64,000 nucleotides of DNA from positions 682,001 through 746,000 of the forward strand of contig CBDCAA010000008.1 in NCBI GenBank assembly GCA_965213855.1. The letters run 5' to 3'. The notes under the pieces are model-generated. The model had not been told where the DNA came from. It saw nothing but the letters and a program-made list of their open reading frames with translations, and ran no database searches. This document shows, in pieces, positions 34,821 through 43,184 of the stretch. A program made the translations under genes and the position numbers. Numbering within the stretch: position 1 is the stretch's first letter; each line of letters opens with the position of its first letter. Source of the stretch: JBBROS01 sp965213855. GTDB lineage: Bacteria; Pseudomonadota; Alphaproteobacteria; Acetobacterales; Acetobacteraceae.

Positions 34821-34913
34821 CCCCTGGGCGCGGTGACAGTTGGGCCTGATCGGGCGGAGTTGGCGTGGTCGGCGGGATTGGGCAGAGTGCGGGCGTCAAT
34901 GGAGACGTAGCCC

Positions 34914-36593
34914 GTGGCCCAAGCGCCTGAACCGACCGGTCCGTCGTTCGCCGGACCGTCCACGCTCGGGACCGTGCTGCTGGAGGCGTTGGCGGCGCAC
35001 GGGGTGCGGGAGTTGTTCGGGATCCCGGGCGATTTCGTGCTGCCGTTCTTCAAGGTGATCGAGGAGAGCGGGACGCTGCCGTTCTATACGCTCAGCCACG
35101 AGCCGGCGGTGGGGTTCGCGGCCGATGCGGCGGCGCGGTTTCATGGCGGGCTGTCGGCGGCGGTGGTGACGTGGGGGGCCGGGGCGTTCAACCTGGTGAA
35201 CCCGATCGCGGGCGCGTATGCCGAGCGGGTGCCGGTGGTGGTGATCAGCGGCGCCCCAGGGGTGCAGGAGCGGCATGCCGGGTGGCGGCTGCACCACATG
35301 TCGCGGCAGATCGACACGCAGACGCGGATCTTCAACGAGATCACGTGCGACAGCGCCGTGCTGGACGACCCGGCGCGCGCGCCGGGCGACATCGCGCGGG
35401 TGCTGCGGAGCGCGCGGGAGCATTCGCTGCCGGTGTATCTGGAGCTGCCGCGGGACCTGGTGGGGGCGCCGGCCACGGCCGTGCCGCCGCTGCCGCCGAG
35501 CCCGGTGCTGGAGGAGGCGCTGGGCGAAGCGGCCGACGAGATCCTGGAGCGGCTGCGGGGCGCGCAGGCGCCGTGCATCATGGTGGACGTGGAGGTTCGG
35601 CGTTACGGGGTGGAGGCGGCGGTGGCCGACCTGGCCGGGCGGCTCGGCATCCCGGTGGTGACGACGTTCATGGGGCGTGGCCTGCTGTCGGAGCATGCGG
35701 AGCTGGTGCGCGGCGTGTACATGGGCGCCGCCGGGCAAAAGGCGGTGACGGACCTGGTGGAGCACTCCGACGGGCTGTTGCTGCTGGGCGTGATCCTGTC
35801 GGACACGAACTTCGCCGTGAGCGAGCGCAAGATCGACATGCGGCGGGCGATCCTGGCGATCGACCGGGCGGTGCAGATCGGGCATCACGCGTATGCCGGC
35901 ATCCCGTTGGACCGGCTGGTGCACGCGCTGCTGGACCGGGTGGGGCGGGGCGCGTCGGCGGCGCCGAGCCGGCTGCCGCAGCCGGCGTTCCCGCACGGGA
36001 TGGTGGCCGACGACGCGGCGGTGCGGCCGAGCGACATCGCGGCGGCGATCAACGACCTGTTCCGCGCGCATGGGCCGATGCCGATCGCGGCCGACATGGG
36101 GGACTGCCTGTTCACGGCGATGGAGATCGTGGACACGGGGCTGGTCGCGCCGGGTTATTACGCGGGCATGGGCTATGGCGTGCCGGCGGGGCTGGGCGCG
36201 TGCGTCGCGGCGGGGGCGCGGCCGTTGATCCTGGTGGGCGACGGCGCATTCCAGATGACGGGGTTCGAGCTGGGCAACTGCCGCCGCTACGGGTGGGACC
36301 CGATCGTGGTGGTGTTCAACAACAGCAGCTGGGAGATGCTGCGGGTGTTCCAGCCGGAGAGCCGGTTCAACGACCTCGATGACTGGCGGTTCGCCGACAT
36401 GGCGGGGCCGTTGGGCGGCGACGGGATGCGGGTGCGGACGCGGGCCGAGCTGGCGGCGGCGCTGTCGCGGGCGCAGGCGACGCGGGGGCGGTTCCAGCTG
36501 ATCGAGGTGATGCTGCCGCGCGGGCAGACGAGCGACACGCTGGCCCGCTTCGTGGCGGGGTTCAAGGCGGCGCGGGAGCGGGTTAACACATAA
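34914..36593 (+). CDS. thiamine-pyrophosphate decarboxylase, indolepyruvate/phenylpyruvate type
   Basis: 559 residues from a GTG start preceded by GGAGA. The TPP-activating glutamate is E63 in LSHEPAVGFAADA. The TPP/Mg2+ motif runs from GDGAFQMTGFELGNC to FNNSSW near residues 440-470. Overall it resembles phenylpyruvate/indole-3-pyruvate decarboxylases (IpdC/PpdC of Azospirillum), which make aryl-acetaldehydes, the precursors of auxin and phenylacetate. Some 2-oxo acid decarboxylases of other specificity look similar. An aldehyde dehydrogenase at 6.9 kb could use the product, though it is not linked. Confidence 0.85.
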   Translation: MAQAPEPTGPSFAGPSTLGTVLLEALAAHGVRELFGIPGDFVLPFFKVIEESGTLPFYTLSHEPAVGFAADAAARFHGGLSAAVVTWGAGAFNLVNPIAGAYAERVPVVVISGAPGVQERHAGWRLHHMSRQIDTQTRIFNEITCDSAVLDDPARAPGDIARVLRSAREHSLPVYLELPRDLVGAPATAVPPLPPSPVLEEALGEAADEILERLRGAQAPCIMVDVEVRRYGVEAAVADLAGRLGIPVVTTFMGRGLLSEHAELVRGVYMGAAGQKAVTDLVEHSDGLLLLGVILSDTNFAVSERKIDMRRAILAIDRAVQIGHHAYAGIPLDRLVHALLDRVGRGASAAPSRLPQPAFPHGMVADDAAVRPSDIAAAINDLFRAHGPMPIAADMGDCLFTAMEIVDTGLVAPGYYAGMGYGVPAGLGACVAAGARPLILVGDGAFQMTGFELGNCRRYGWDPIVVVFNNSSWEMLRVFQPESRFNDLDDWRFADMAGPLGGDGMRVRTRAELAAALSRAQATRGRFQLIEVMLPRGQTSDTLARFVAGFKAARERVNT

Positions 36594-36596
36594 GGC

Positions 36597-37286
36597 TTAC
36601 TTGGGCGGGGGCGGGTCGAGCGGCGCCGGTTTGAAGCCGAGCGCAACCGCGTTGTCGTGGCAGACGCGCCGCAGATGGGCGTCCAGCTCGGGGAGGCCCT
36701 GGTCGAGGGCAGCGTGAAAGGCTTGAAGTTCTCTTGGAAAAGGATCGTCAGGTCGACGCACCGCGGCGTGTCGAACGAGGTGATCGTCACATACTTGGAG
36801 GCACGTACGCGCAAACCCCGTCTCTCGCGCAAGCCACGCTGCAGCCAAGAGGTCGAACACAAGGAACGTGTTCATTCGCCCAAGCTCGTAGAGGTCCTCC
36901 GGGTCGAACGGCTCTTTGCTCCGATGGGAGGGCAGAAACGACGAAGGGGTGTAGGGAGACGTAAGCCAGGATATGAAGTTCTCACGCTCGATCCAGGCGA
37001 CGATCTGATCGCCGACTTCGTCCGGCGAGCCGACAATATCGTCGGTCTCGCCGATGCCAAGCAACGAAACCCTGGGGCTGTAGGTCACGTGCGCAAAGCC
37101 GAGATAGCCAAAAAATGGGAGCAAGAAGCGGCGAAGTCGAACGATGTCCTTGTAGGGCGTCTGCTCAAGCAGTAACCCTCTGGCGAAATATATGAAGTCC
37201 GCCTTATAAACCACACTTCTATTTATCTCAAGAGAAAGCGGCAGGCGCCTGCTCACTCTCCTGAGTATATGTTTTGTCTTACTCAT
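36597..37286 (-). CDS. putative immunity protein coupled to the toxin-like nuclease gene
   Basis: 229 residues from ATG 37286, which overlaps the nuclease stop codon (ATGA), strong evidence for the start. I do not recognise the family. The protein has an aromatic-rich segment (ADFIYFARGLLLEQ and FLLPFFGYLGF), an acidic middle (SPDEVGDQIVAWIEREN) and a proline-rich end. No signal peptide. Local base composition is clearly more AT-rich than the rest of the window, suggesting acquisition by transfer. The immunity role is inferred only from its coupling to a toxin-like nuclease frame. Confidence 0.6.
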   Translation of the reverse strand: MSKTKHILRRVSRRLPLSLEINRSVVYKADFIYFARGLLLEQTPYKDIVRLRRFLLPFFGYLGFAHVTYSPRVSLLGIGETDDIVGSPDEVGDQIVAWIERENFISWLTSPYTPSSFLPSHRSKEPFDPEDLYELGRMNTFLVFDLLAAAWLARETGFARTCLQVCDDHLVRHAAVRRPDDPFPRELQAFHAALDQGLPELDAHLRRVCHDNAVALGFKPAPLDPPPPK

Positions 37287-37833
37287 CTGGGGAGAGGTGA
37301 TCTGTAAAACGGAACATGGATGATTGACACGGGAATCGCTGAACCATACTCCGCCGAAATAGCAGCCTGGAATGCCAGGACTCTGGAGGAACTTATCGTC
37401 GGGTTCGTGCCGGTCTTGAAGTCCCACACAGCGATGACGCGGGATGGCATGCCGATGCGACGTAGTACCACATCCGTCCGAAGCGATCCCGCCTCGCCGT
37501 AAGCTGCATCTCGGCCGCCCAAGAACGACTGCTCCGTCGCAACACCGGGAAGCCTCGCACGATCAATCGCGCTTTAAAAAAGAGGTGCAACCACGTGCCG
37601 AGGACGGCAGCGCTTTTCGTTGGCGGGAGTGCTTTTGCATCATTATGAAGCGCTTCGTCAGCGATGGCGCGAACCCGCAGGTCAGTCGCCTCGATCAGGA
37701 CCCTGTCCTGAAACGCCTCGCGCAGCTCGCGGTCGCTAAGGGCCACGGGTGTGTAACGCGGGCGGTCGTCCACAAACACGAGCACGTCGCCGATCGTTAA
37801 CTGGTCAGCGATCGGCACGTCCAACGGGCTCAC
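37283..37833 (-). pseudogene. frameshifted PD-(D/E)xK toxin-like nuclease
   Basis: A GTG start at 37833 with a strong ribosome-binding site (GGAGGA six bases upstream) opens 87 codons ending LGTWLHLFFK. At the run TTTTTTAAA (37573-37581) the frame breaks, and coding continues in the -1 frame as SAIDRARLPGV, ATEQSFLGG, GSLRTDVVLRR and VWDFKTGTNPT to the stop at 37283. Adding one A restores an intact 183-residue protein. The E...D...DFK pattern is the active-site layout of restriction-endonuclease-fold toxins found at the C-termini of polymorphic toxins. No delivery domain or signal is attached. It could be a true pseudogene, a homopolymer sequencing error, or less likely a recoding site. The downstream gene starts within its stop codon. 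Confidence 0.65.
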
Positions 37834-37947
37834 GATGGTCCTCCGGAAAAGGATCGAACAAGTCTGGGTTTACATGCACGCACGCCGATGGCCAAGGGCG
37901 GGTGAACTCGGGCACTGTCTCGCCAGTCGAAGGCGAGGGGGCGGAGA

Positions 37948-38865
37948 ATGCCGGACGCGATCGAGAGAGTGGCGGTACTGGGGACGGGCACGATCGGGGC
38001 GAGTTGGGCGGCGAACTTCCTAGCGCAGGGCCTGAGCGTGACGGCCAGCGACCCGGCGCCGGGGGCGGAGGATTTCCTGCGGAGGTTCGTGGACAATGCG
38101 TGGCCGACCCTGGAGGCGCTGGGGCTGGCGGCGGGGGCCGATCGGGGGCGGCTGCGGTTCGAGGCGGATCCGGTCGCCGCGGTCGAGGGGGCCGGGTTCG
38201 TGCAGGAGAACGGGCCTGAGCGGATCGCGCTGAAGGTGGCGCTGTTCGAGCAGGTGAGCCAGGCGCTGCCGCCCGAGGCGATCATTGCGAGCAGCTCGTC
38301 GACGCTGTTGCCGACGGCGATGGCGGCCAGGTGCGCGCATCCGGAGCGGCTGTTGCTGGGGCATCCGTTCAACCCGCCGCATCTGATCCCGCTGGTCGAG
38401 GTGTGCGGGGGGGAGCGGACGTCGGCCGAGGCGGTGGAACGGGCGATGACGTTCTACAAGGCGGTCGGCAAGCATCCGATCCGGCTGAACAAGGAGATGC
38501 CGGGGCATGTGAGCAACCGGCTGCAATCGGCGCTGTGGCGGGAGGCGGCGTACCTGGTGGAGCAGGGGGTGGTGGACGTGGCCGACGTGGATGCGGCGGT
38601 GTCGATGGGGCCGGGGCTGCGCTGGGCACTCATGGGGCCGATCCTGACGTTCCACCTGGCCGGCGGGGCAGGCGGGCTCGAATACCTGATGGAGCATATC
38701 CCGGTGGCCGGGCTGTGGCCGAGCCTGGGGACGCCAGCGATGACGGACGGGTTCAAGCGTGCGCTGATCGAGGGCGTGAACGCGGAGGCGGGCGGGCGGT
38801 CGGTGCCGGAGCTGGCGGCGGAGCGGGACCGGCGGCTGCTGGCGTTGCTGAAGGCGGTCGGATGA
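37948..38865 (+). CDS. 3-hydroxyacyl-CoA dehydrogenase family protein, L-carnitine-dehydrogenase-like
   Basis: 305 residues. NAD-binding Rossmann motif VAVLGTGTIGASWAANF, the catalytic His in GHPFNPPHLIPLVEV (with the preceding SSSSTLLPTAM), and the helical dimerisation domain after residue 190 (GHVSNRLQSALWREAAYLV). The pattern matches L-carnitine dehydrogenase and related short 3-hydroxyacyl dehydrogenases. The substrate is therefore a 3-hydroxy acid, possibly carnitine. First gene of a three-gene unit joined by ATGA overlaps. Confidence 0.85.
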   Translation: MPDAIERVAVLGTGTIGASWAANFLAQGLSVTASDPAPGAEDFLRRFVDNAWPTLEALGLAAGADRGRLRFEADPVAAVEGAGFVQENGPERIALKVALFEQVSQALPPEAIIASSSSTLLPTAMAARCAHPERLLLGHPFNPPHLIPLVEVCGGERTSAEAVERAMTFYKAVGKHPIRLNKEMPGHVSNRLQSALWREAAYLVEQGVVDVADVDAAVSMGPGLRWALMGPILTFHLAGGAGGLEYLMEHIPVAGLWPSLGTPAMTDGFKRALIEGVNAEAGGRSVPELAAERDRRLLALLKAVG

Positions 38866-39614
38866 GGCGTTGGCGGCTGGCGGGCGCGCTGGCCGTGGCC
38901 TTGCTGCTGCGGCCCGCTGCGCCAGCGCTGGCGGCGGACGTCATGGTGATGACGGCGGGCGCGTTCCGGGCGGTGCTGCAAGACGTCGCGCCGGAGATCG
39001 AGCGCGAGACCGGGCAGCATCTGGTGATCCGCAACGGGACGAGCGGGGCGGTGGCCGACGCGGTGCGGGCTGGGGCGGCGCTGGATCTGGTGGTGCTGCC
39101 GCCGGCGGCGGGGGAGGGGCTGGGGGCGTTGCTGGGGCCGCTACGACCGTTGGCAAAGGTCGGCATCGGGGTGGCGGTGCGGGCGGGTGCGCCACGGCCG
39201 GACATCTCGACGCCGGAGGCGGTGCGGGCGAGCGTGCTGGCGGCGCGGGCGCCGGCCTGGATCGACCCGGCGGCCGGCGGGTCGAGCGGGATCTACCTGG
39301 CCGGGCTGTGGCGGTCCTGGGGGATCGCGGAGGCCTTGGCGTCGCGGGCGGTGCTGGCCAAGGGCGGGCTGGTCGCGGACAGCTTGCGGGACGGTCGGGC
39401 GGACCTGGGGTTCCAGCAGCTGAGCGAGCTGACGGGCATCGAAGGGGTGGAGGTGGTGGGGGCGCTGCCGGGCTCGATCCAGAGCTACACCGTCTATGCG
39501 GGGGCCGTGCCGGCCGGCAGCCGGGCACCGGAGGCGGCGGCGCAAGTGCTGGCGCTCCTGTCGGGCCCGGCGGCCGCGGCGGCGTTGCGGGCGCGGGGAA
39601 TGGAGGCACCATGA
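38862..39614 (+). CDS. ModA-like periplasmic substrate-binding protein
   Basis: 250 residues with a signal peptide (cleavage after PALAA, about residue 25). The mature part follows the molybdate-binding protein fold: VMVMTAGAFRAVLQDVAPEIE, IRNGTSGAVADAVRAG and GADLGFQQLSEL-like end. ModA proteins bind molybdate or tungstate, but family members lacking their transporter have been linked to other oxyanions or organic anions. No ModB/ModC genes follow. ATG 38862 overlaps the dehydrogenase stop, and its own stop overlaps the next start. Confidence 0.85.
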   Translation: MRRWRLAGALAVALLLRPAAPALAADVMVMTAGAFRAVLQDVAPEIERETGQHLVIRNGTSGAVADAVRAGAALDLVVLPPAAGEGLGALLGPLRPLAKVGIGVAVRAGAPRPDISTPEAVRASVLAARAPAWIDPAAGGSSGIYLAGLWRSWGIAEALASRAVLAKGGLVADSLRDGRADLGFQQLSELTGIEGVEVVGALPGSIQSYTVYAGAVPAGSRAPEAAAQVLALLSGPAAAAALRARGMEAP

Positions 39615-41275
39615 CGGTCAAGCAGCCGGCCACGGGCGAATGGGGCATGGTCGCGACCAACCATCCGCTGGCGTCGGCGGCGGGGGCGGAGATGCTGGCG
39701 GCGGGCGGCAATGCGGCCGATGCGGCGGTCGCGGCGCTGTTCACCTTGACGGTGGTCGAGCCGATGATGGTGGGCCTGCTGGGCGGCGGGCTGTCGCACG
39801 TGCGCACGCCCGACGGGGCGCATGTGGTGCTCGATGGGCTGTCGGCGGCCCCGGCGCGGGCGCGGGCGGATGATTTCGTGCCGCTGCCGGGGGCGAGTGG
39901 GTTCGAGACGGAGGGCAGCCGCAACGCGGTGGGTGCGGCGGCGGTCGCGACGGCGGGGGCCCTGCCGGGCTGGTGCGCGCTGCTGGAGCGGTTCGGGACG
40001 ATGGCGCTGGCCGACGTGATGGCGCCGGCCATCCGGCATGCGGCGCGGGGTTATCGGGTTTCGAGCTATTTCAGCGAATGCACCGGGACGGTGCTGGAGG
40101 ATCTGGCCCGGGACGCCGGGCTGACGGCGCTGTTCATGACCGATGGCGCGGCGATCCGGCCCGGGGACCGGCTCGTGCAAGGCGCGGCGGCGGAGTCGCT
40201 GCGGGCGATCGCGCAGGAGGGACCGGCAGTGCTGCATGGCGGCGCGCTGGGGCGGATCGTGGCCGCGCATATCCAGCAGGCGGGCGGCTCGCTTCGGCTC
40301 GACGACCTGGCGGGTTATGCGGTGCGGGAGCGGGCGCCGGTCCGCGGGACATATCGCGGCCACGAGATCGTCGCGCCGCCGCCGCCGGCGTCCTCGGGCG
40401 TGCATATCGTGCAGATGCTCAACATCCTCGAAGGAGTCGACATGGCGGCGATGGGCCATGCGGACCCGGCGCGGCTGCATCTGCTGGCCGAGGCGCTGAA
40501 GATCGCGTTCGCGGACCGCGCGGCGGCGACGGCCGACCCGGACTTCGTGCAGGTGCCGGTGGCGGCGATCACCGACAAGGCCTATGCGGCGCGGCGGCGG
40601 GCGGCGATCGACCCGGCGCGGGCGCAGGCCTGGGCGGCGGCGGTGTCGCCGGGCGAGGTGCACACGACGCATCTGACGGTGGCGGACCGCAGCGGGCTGG
40701 TGGTGGCGAGCACGCAGACGATCAACAGCCTGTTCGGCGCGCGCATGATGGTCCCGGGGACCGGGCTGATCGGGAACAACAATATGTTCCTGTTCGACCC
40801 GCGGCCCGGGCGGGCCCTGTCGATCGCGCCGGGCAAGCGGGTGACGACCTCGATGGCGCCGAGCTTCGTGCTGCGGGACGGGGCGCCGCTGTTCGCGTTG
40901 GGTCTGCCCGGGGGTTTGCGCATCTTCGGCAGCGTGATGCAGGCGATGCTGTGCCTGATCGACCACGGGATGACGCTGCAGGAGGCGGTGGAGGCGCCGC
41001 GGCTGTGGACGAATGGCGGCGCGCTGGAACTGGAACCGGGGCTGATGGGGGCGGCCGAGGCGCTGCGCGGCATGGGGCACGCGATCATGCCGGTTCTGGC
41101 GGTGGGCGGCGGGATGAACGGGATCGGGTTCGGGCCCGAACTGGCCGTTGACGGCGGCGGCGTGCTGGCGGGGGCGGCGTGCTGGCGCGCGGACGGGACG
41201 GCGATCGGGCTCGGGGGCGGGTTCGCGGCGCCGGGCGTGCGGTTCAATCCGGAGGCGGTCGCCGCGCCGCGCTGA
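39611..41275 (+). CDS. ggt: gamma-glutamyltranspeptidase family protein
   Basis: 554 residues of the Ntn-hydrolase GGT family. The self-cleavage and nucleophile site is T352 in HTTHLTVADRSG, giving an expected large subunit of about 351 residues. The glycine-rich oxyanion region LPGGLRIFGSV and the N-terminal ATNHPLASAAGAEML are typical. No clear signal peptide. Real substrates may be glutathione-like or acyl-peptide compounds. Last gene of the operon with the carnitine-dehydrogenase-like and ModA-like genes. Confidence 0.92.
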   Translation: MTVKQPATGEWGMVATNHPLASAAGAEMLAAGGNAADAAVAALFTLTVVEPMMVGLLGGGLSHVRTPDGAHVVLDGLSAAPARARADDFVPLPGASGFETEGSRNAVGAAAVATAGALPGWCALLERFGTMALADVMAPAIRHAARGYRVSSYFSECTGTVLEDLARDAGLTALFMTDGAAIRPGDRLVQGAAAESLRAIAQEGPAVLHGGALGRIVAAHIQQAGGSLRLDDLAGYAVRERAPVRGTYRGHEIVAPPPPASSGVHIVQMLNILEGVDMAAMGHADPARLHLLAEALKIAFADRAAATADPDFVQVPVAAITDKAYAARRRAAIDPARAQAWAAAVSPGEVHTTHLTVADRSGLVVASTQTINSLFGARMMVPGTGLIGNNNMFLFDPRPGRALSIAPGKRVTTSMAPSFVLRDGAPLFALGLPGGLRIFGSVMQAMLCLIDHGMTLQEAVEAPRLWTNGGALELEPGLMGAAEALRGMGHAIMPVLAVGGGMNGIGFGPELAVDGGGVLAGAACWRADGTAIGLGGGFAAPGVRFNPEAVAAPR

Positions 41276-41286
41276 CCGGCCGGTTT

Positions 41287-41313
41287 GGCCCCCCTCTCGC
41301 CTAGAGGGGGGCC
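41287..41313. terminator. perfect 11-base-arm hairpin between ggt and the TIGR02300 gene
   Basis: Arms 41287-41297 and 41303-41313 are perfect complements (GGCCCCCCTCT with AGAGGGGGGCC) around a 5-base loop. It lies between two convergent genes and has no T-run, so it may serve as a bidirectional T-less terminator. Confidence 0.55.
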
Positions 41314-41338
41314 AGGACTTAACAGCCTGATCGGGCCG

Positions 41339-41680
41339 TCAGATGTCTTTTTCGTCGGTCTCGGGTTCCACTTCGATGTCGGCACCGAGCGGGTCGGCGT
41401 CGTCTTCGAGGTCGCTGGTGTCTTCCAGCACGTCCTCCTCCGCCTCGTCCTCGGCGGCCTCGACCTCGACGTCGGGGTCGGCGTCCTCGAGGCCGGGTGC
41501 GGGCGGCTTCTTAACGCGGGCCTTCTCCTCGACGTTGCCACCGCCGCGACGGGGGCGCGGCACGTCCTGGGGCTGCTCGGTGCCGCACTTGGGGCAGACG
41601 GCGGGAACCTTGGCGAGGTCGTAGAATTTCGTGCCGCACGAGACGCAGACGCGTTTCGTGCCGAGTTCAGGCTTGGCCAT
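41339..41680 (-). CDS. TIGR02300 family protein (FYDLN acid domain)
   Basis: 113 residues. The N-terminus carries a zinc-ribbon-like CVSCGTKFYDLAKVPAVCPKCG (two CxxC pairs); the rest is charged, with an arginine/lysine patch and a long acidic tail (EDEAEEDVLEDTSDLEDDAD). This family is a recurring small conserved protein of alphaproteobacteria, typically divergent from aroA as here. Its function is not established. Confidence 0.9.
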   Translation of the reverse strand: MAKPELGTKRVCVSCGTKFYDLAKVPAVCPKCGTEQPQDVPRPRRGGGNVEEKARVKKPPAPGLEDADPDVEVEAAEDEAEEDVLEDTSDLEDDADPLGADIEVEPETDEKDI

Positions 41681-41789
41681 CGGACCTCATCTAAGAGCTG
41701 ACGCGTGCAGTGCGATCGAAGGGCGCGGCCCATGCCATCCATGGCGGGTTCTGTCAAACAGGGATGGCCCGTGGTAAGCGGCGCGCCTG

Positions 41790-43115
41790 ATGACCCACAC
41801 GCCCAACCCGCTCGCATCCCGCCGCCCCGCTGCCCCGTTATCCGGCATGATCGGCGTGCCCGGCGACAAGAGCATCAGCCATCGGGCGCTGATGTTCGCG
41901 GCGTTGGCAGTGGGCGAGACGCAGATTTCGGGCTTGCTGGAGGGCGAGGACGTGCTGCGGACGGCCGCGGCCATGCGGGCGCTCGGAGTCGAGGTGGTGC
42001 AGGACGGCCCCGGCCGATGGCGGGTCGCGGGCCGCGGGATCGGCGGGTTGGTGGAACCGTCCGACGTGCTGGACATGGGCAATTCCGGGACGGCGGCGCG
42101 CCTGCTGTGCGGGATCCTCGCGAGCCATGACCTGTTCGCGGTCATGACGGGGGACGCGAGCCTGCGAGGGCGGCCGATGCGGCGAGTGACGGAGCCGCTG
42201 GCGGCGTGCGGCGCGGTGTTCTGGGCGCGGGAGGGCGGGCGGCTGCCGCTGGCGGTGCGGGGCGCGCGGGAGGCGCTGCCGATCGAGTATGTGCTGCCGG
42301 TGGCGTCGGCGCAGGTGAAGTCGGCGCTGCTGCTGGCGGGGTTGAACGCGCGGGGGTGGACGACGATCGAGGAGCCGGAACCGACCCGCGATCACAGCGA
42401 GCGGATGTTGCGGCATTTCGGGGCGGAGGTGGTGGTCGAGCCGGCCGGGCGCGGGCGTATCGTACGATTGCTGGGGCAGCCGGAACTGCTTGCTGCGGAC
42501 GTGGTGGTGCCGGGGGACCCGTCGTCGGCGGCGTTCCCGATCGTGGCGGCCCTGGTGGTGCCGGGGTCGGCCGTGACGATCACCGGGGTCGGGCTGAACC
42601 CGGCGCGGACGGGGCTGTTCGCGACGCTGCGGGAGATGGGGGCGGACCTGGTGGTGTCGGGCGAGCGGATCGAGGGGGGCGAGCCGGTCGGGGACGTGAC
42701 GGTGCGGCATGGGCCGTTGCACGGGGTCGAGGTCCCGGCCGAGCGGGCGCCGAGCATGATCGACGAATATCCGGTGCTGTCGGTCGCGGCGGCGGTTGCG
42801 AGCGGGCGGACGGCGATGCGGGGGCTGCGGGAGTTGCGGGTGAAAGAAAGCGACCGCTTGGCCGCGACGGCGGCGCTGCTGCAGGTGAACGGCGTGCAGG
42901 TTGCGGTGGAGGGAGATGACCTGTTCGTCGAGGGGGGGCGGGTTGCGGGTGGGGCGACGGTCGCGACGCATATGGACCACCGGATCGCGATGAGTGCGCT
43001 GGTGCTGGGTCAGGCGGCCGATGCGGCGGTGACGGTGGACGACGCGTCGTTCATCGAGACGAGTTTCCCGGGGTTTGCCGGGTTGATGCAGGGATTGGGG
43101 GCGGGGATCGGGTGA
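41790..43115 (+). CDS. aroA: 3-phosphoshikimate 1-carboxyvinyltransferase (EPSP synthase)
   Basis: 441 residues. Sixth step of the shikimate pathway, joining shikimate-3-phosphate and phosphoenolpyruvate. Motifs: PGDKSISHRALMFAALA, LDMGNSGTAARLL, and RVKESDRLAATAALL; AMRGLRELRV precedes the last. The pattern PGDKSISHRA with adjacent alanines suggests a class II-like (glyphosate-tolerant) enzyme, to be confirmed. It begins the aroA-cmk-rpsA-sppA-ihfB block. Confidence 0.95.
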   Translation: MTHTPNPLASRRPAAPLSGMIGVPGDKSISHRALMFAALAVGETQISGLLEGEDVLRTAAAMRALGVEVVQDGPGRWRVAGRGIGGLVEPSDVLDMGNSGTAARLLCGILASHDLFAVMTGDASLRGRPMRRVTEPLAACGAVFWAREGGRLPLAVRGAREALPIEYVLPVASAQVKSALLLAGLNARGWTTIEEPEPTRDHSERMLRHFGAEVVVEPAGRGRIVRLLGQPELLAADVVVPGDPSSAAFPIVAALVVPGSAVTITGVGLNPARTGLFATLREMGADLVVSGERIEGGEPVGDVTVRHGPLHGVEVPAERAPSMIDEYPVLSVAAAVASGRTAMRGLRELRVKESDRLAATAALLQVNGVQVAVEGDDLFVEGGRVAGGATVATHMDHRIAMSALVLGQAADAAVTVDDASFIETSFPGFAGLMQGLGAGIG

Positions 43116-43184
43116 GACGTCGTTGATGCTGCTGGTCTTGACCCACCCCCGGCCCCGCCGTTGCAGGGAGGGGAGAAGCAGGAC

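Noticed and set aside
37287..37427. N-terminal extension of the putative immunity gene to ATG 37427
   Set aside because: The extension is antisense-frame sequence of the nuclease region, and the ATGA overlap at 37286 gives a better start.
37393..37833. 147-codon frame taken as an intact gene
   Set aside because: Its last 60 residues after the T6A3 run are out of frame with the nuclease signature, which continues in the -1 frame; treated as a frameshifted gene instead.
43116..43184. possible mobile repeat (CCCACCCCCGGCCCC...GGGAGGGGAG) before cmk
   Set aside because: Looks like a GC-rich simple inverted stretch; no second copy of convincing similarity found in the window.
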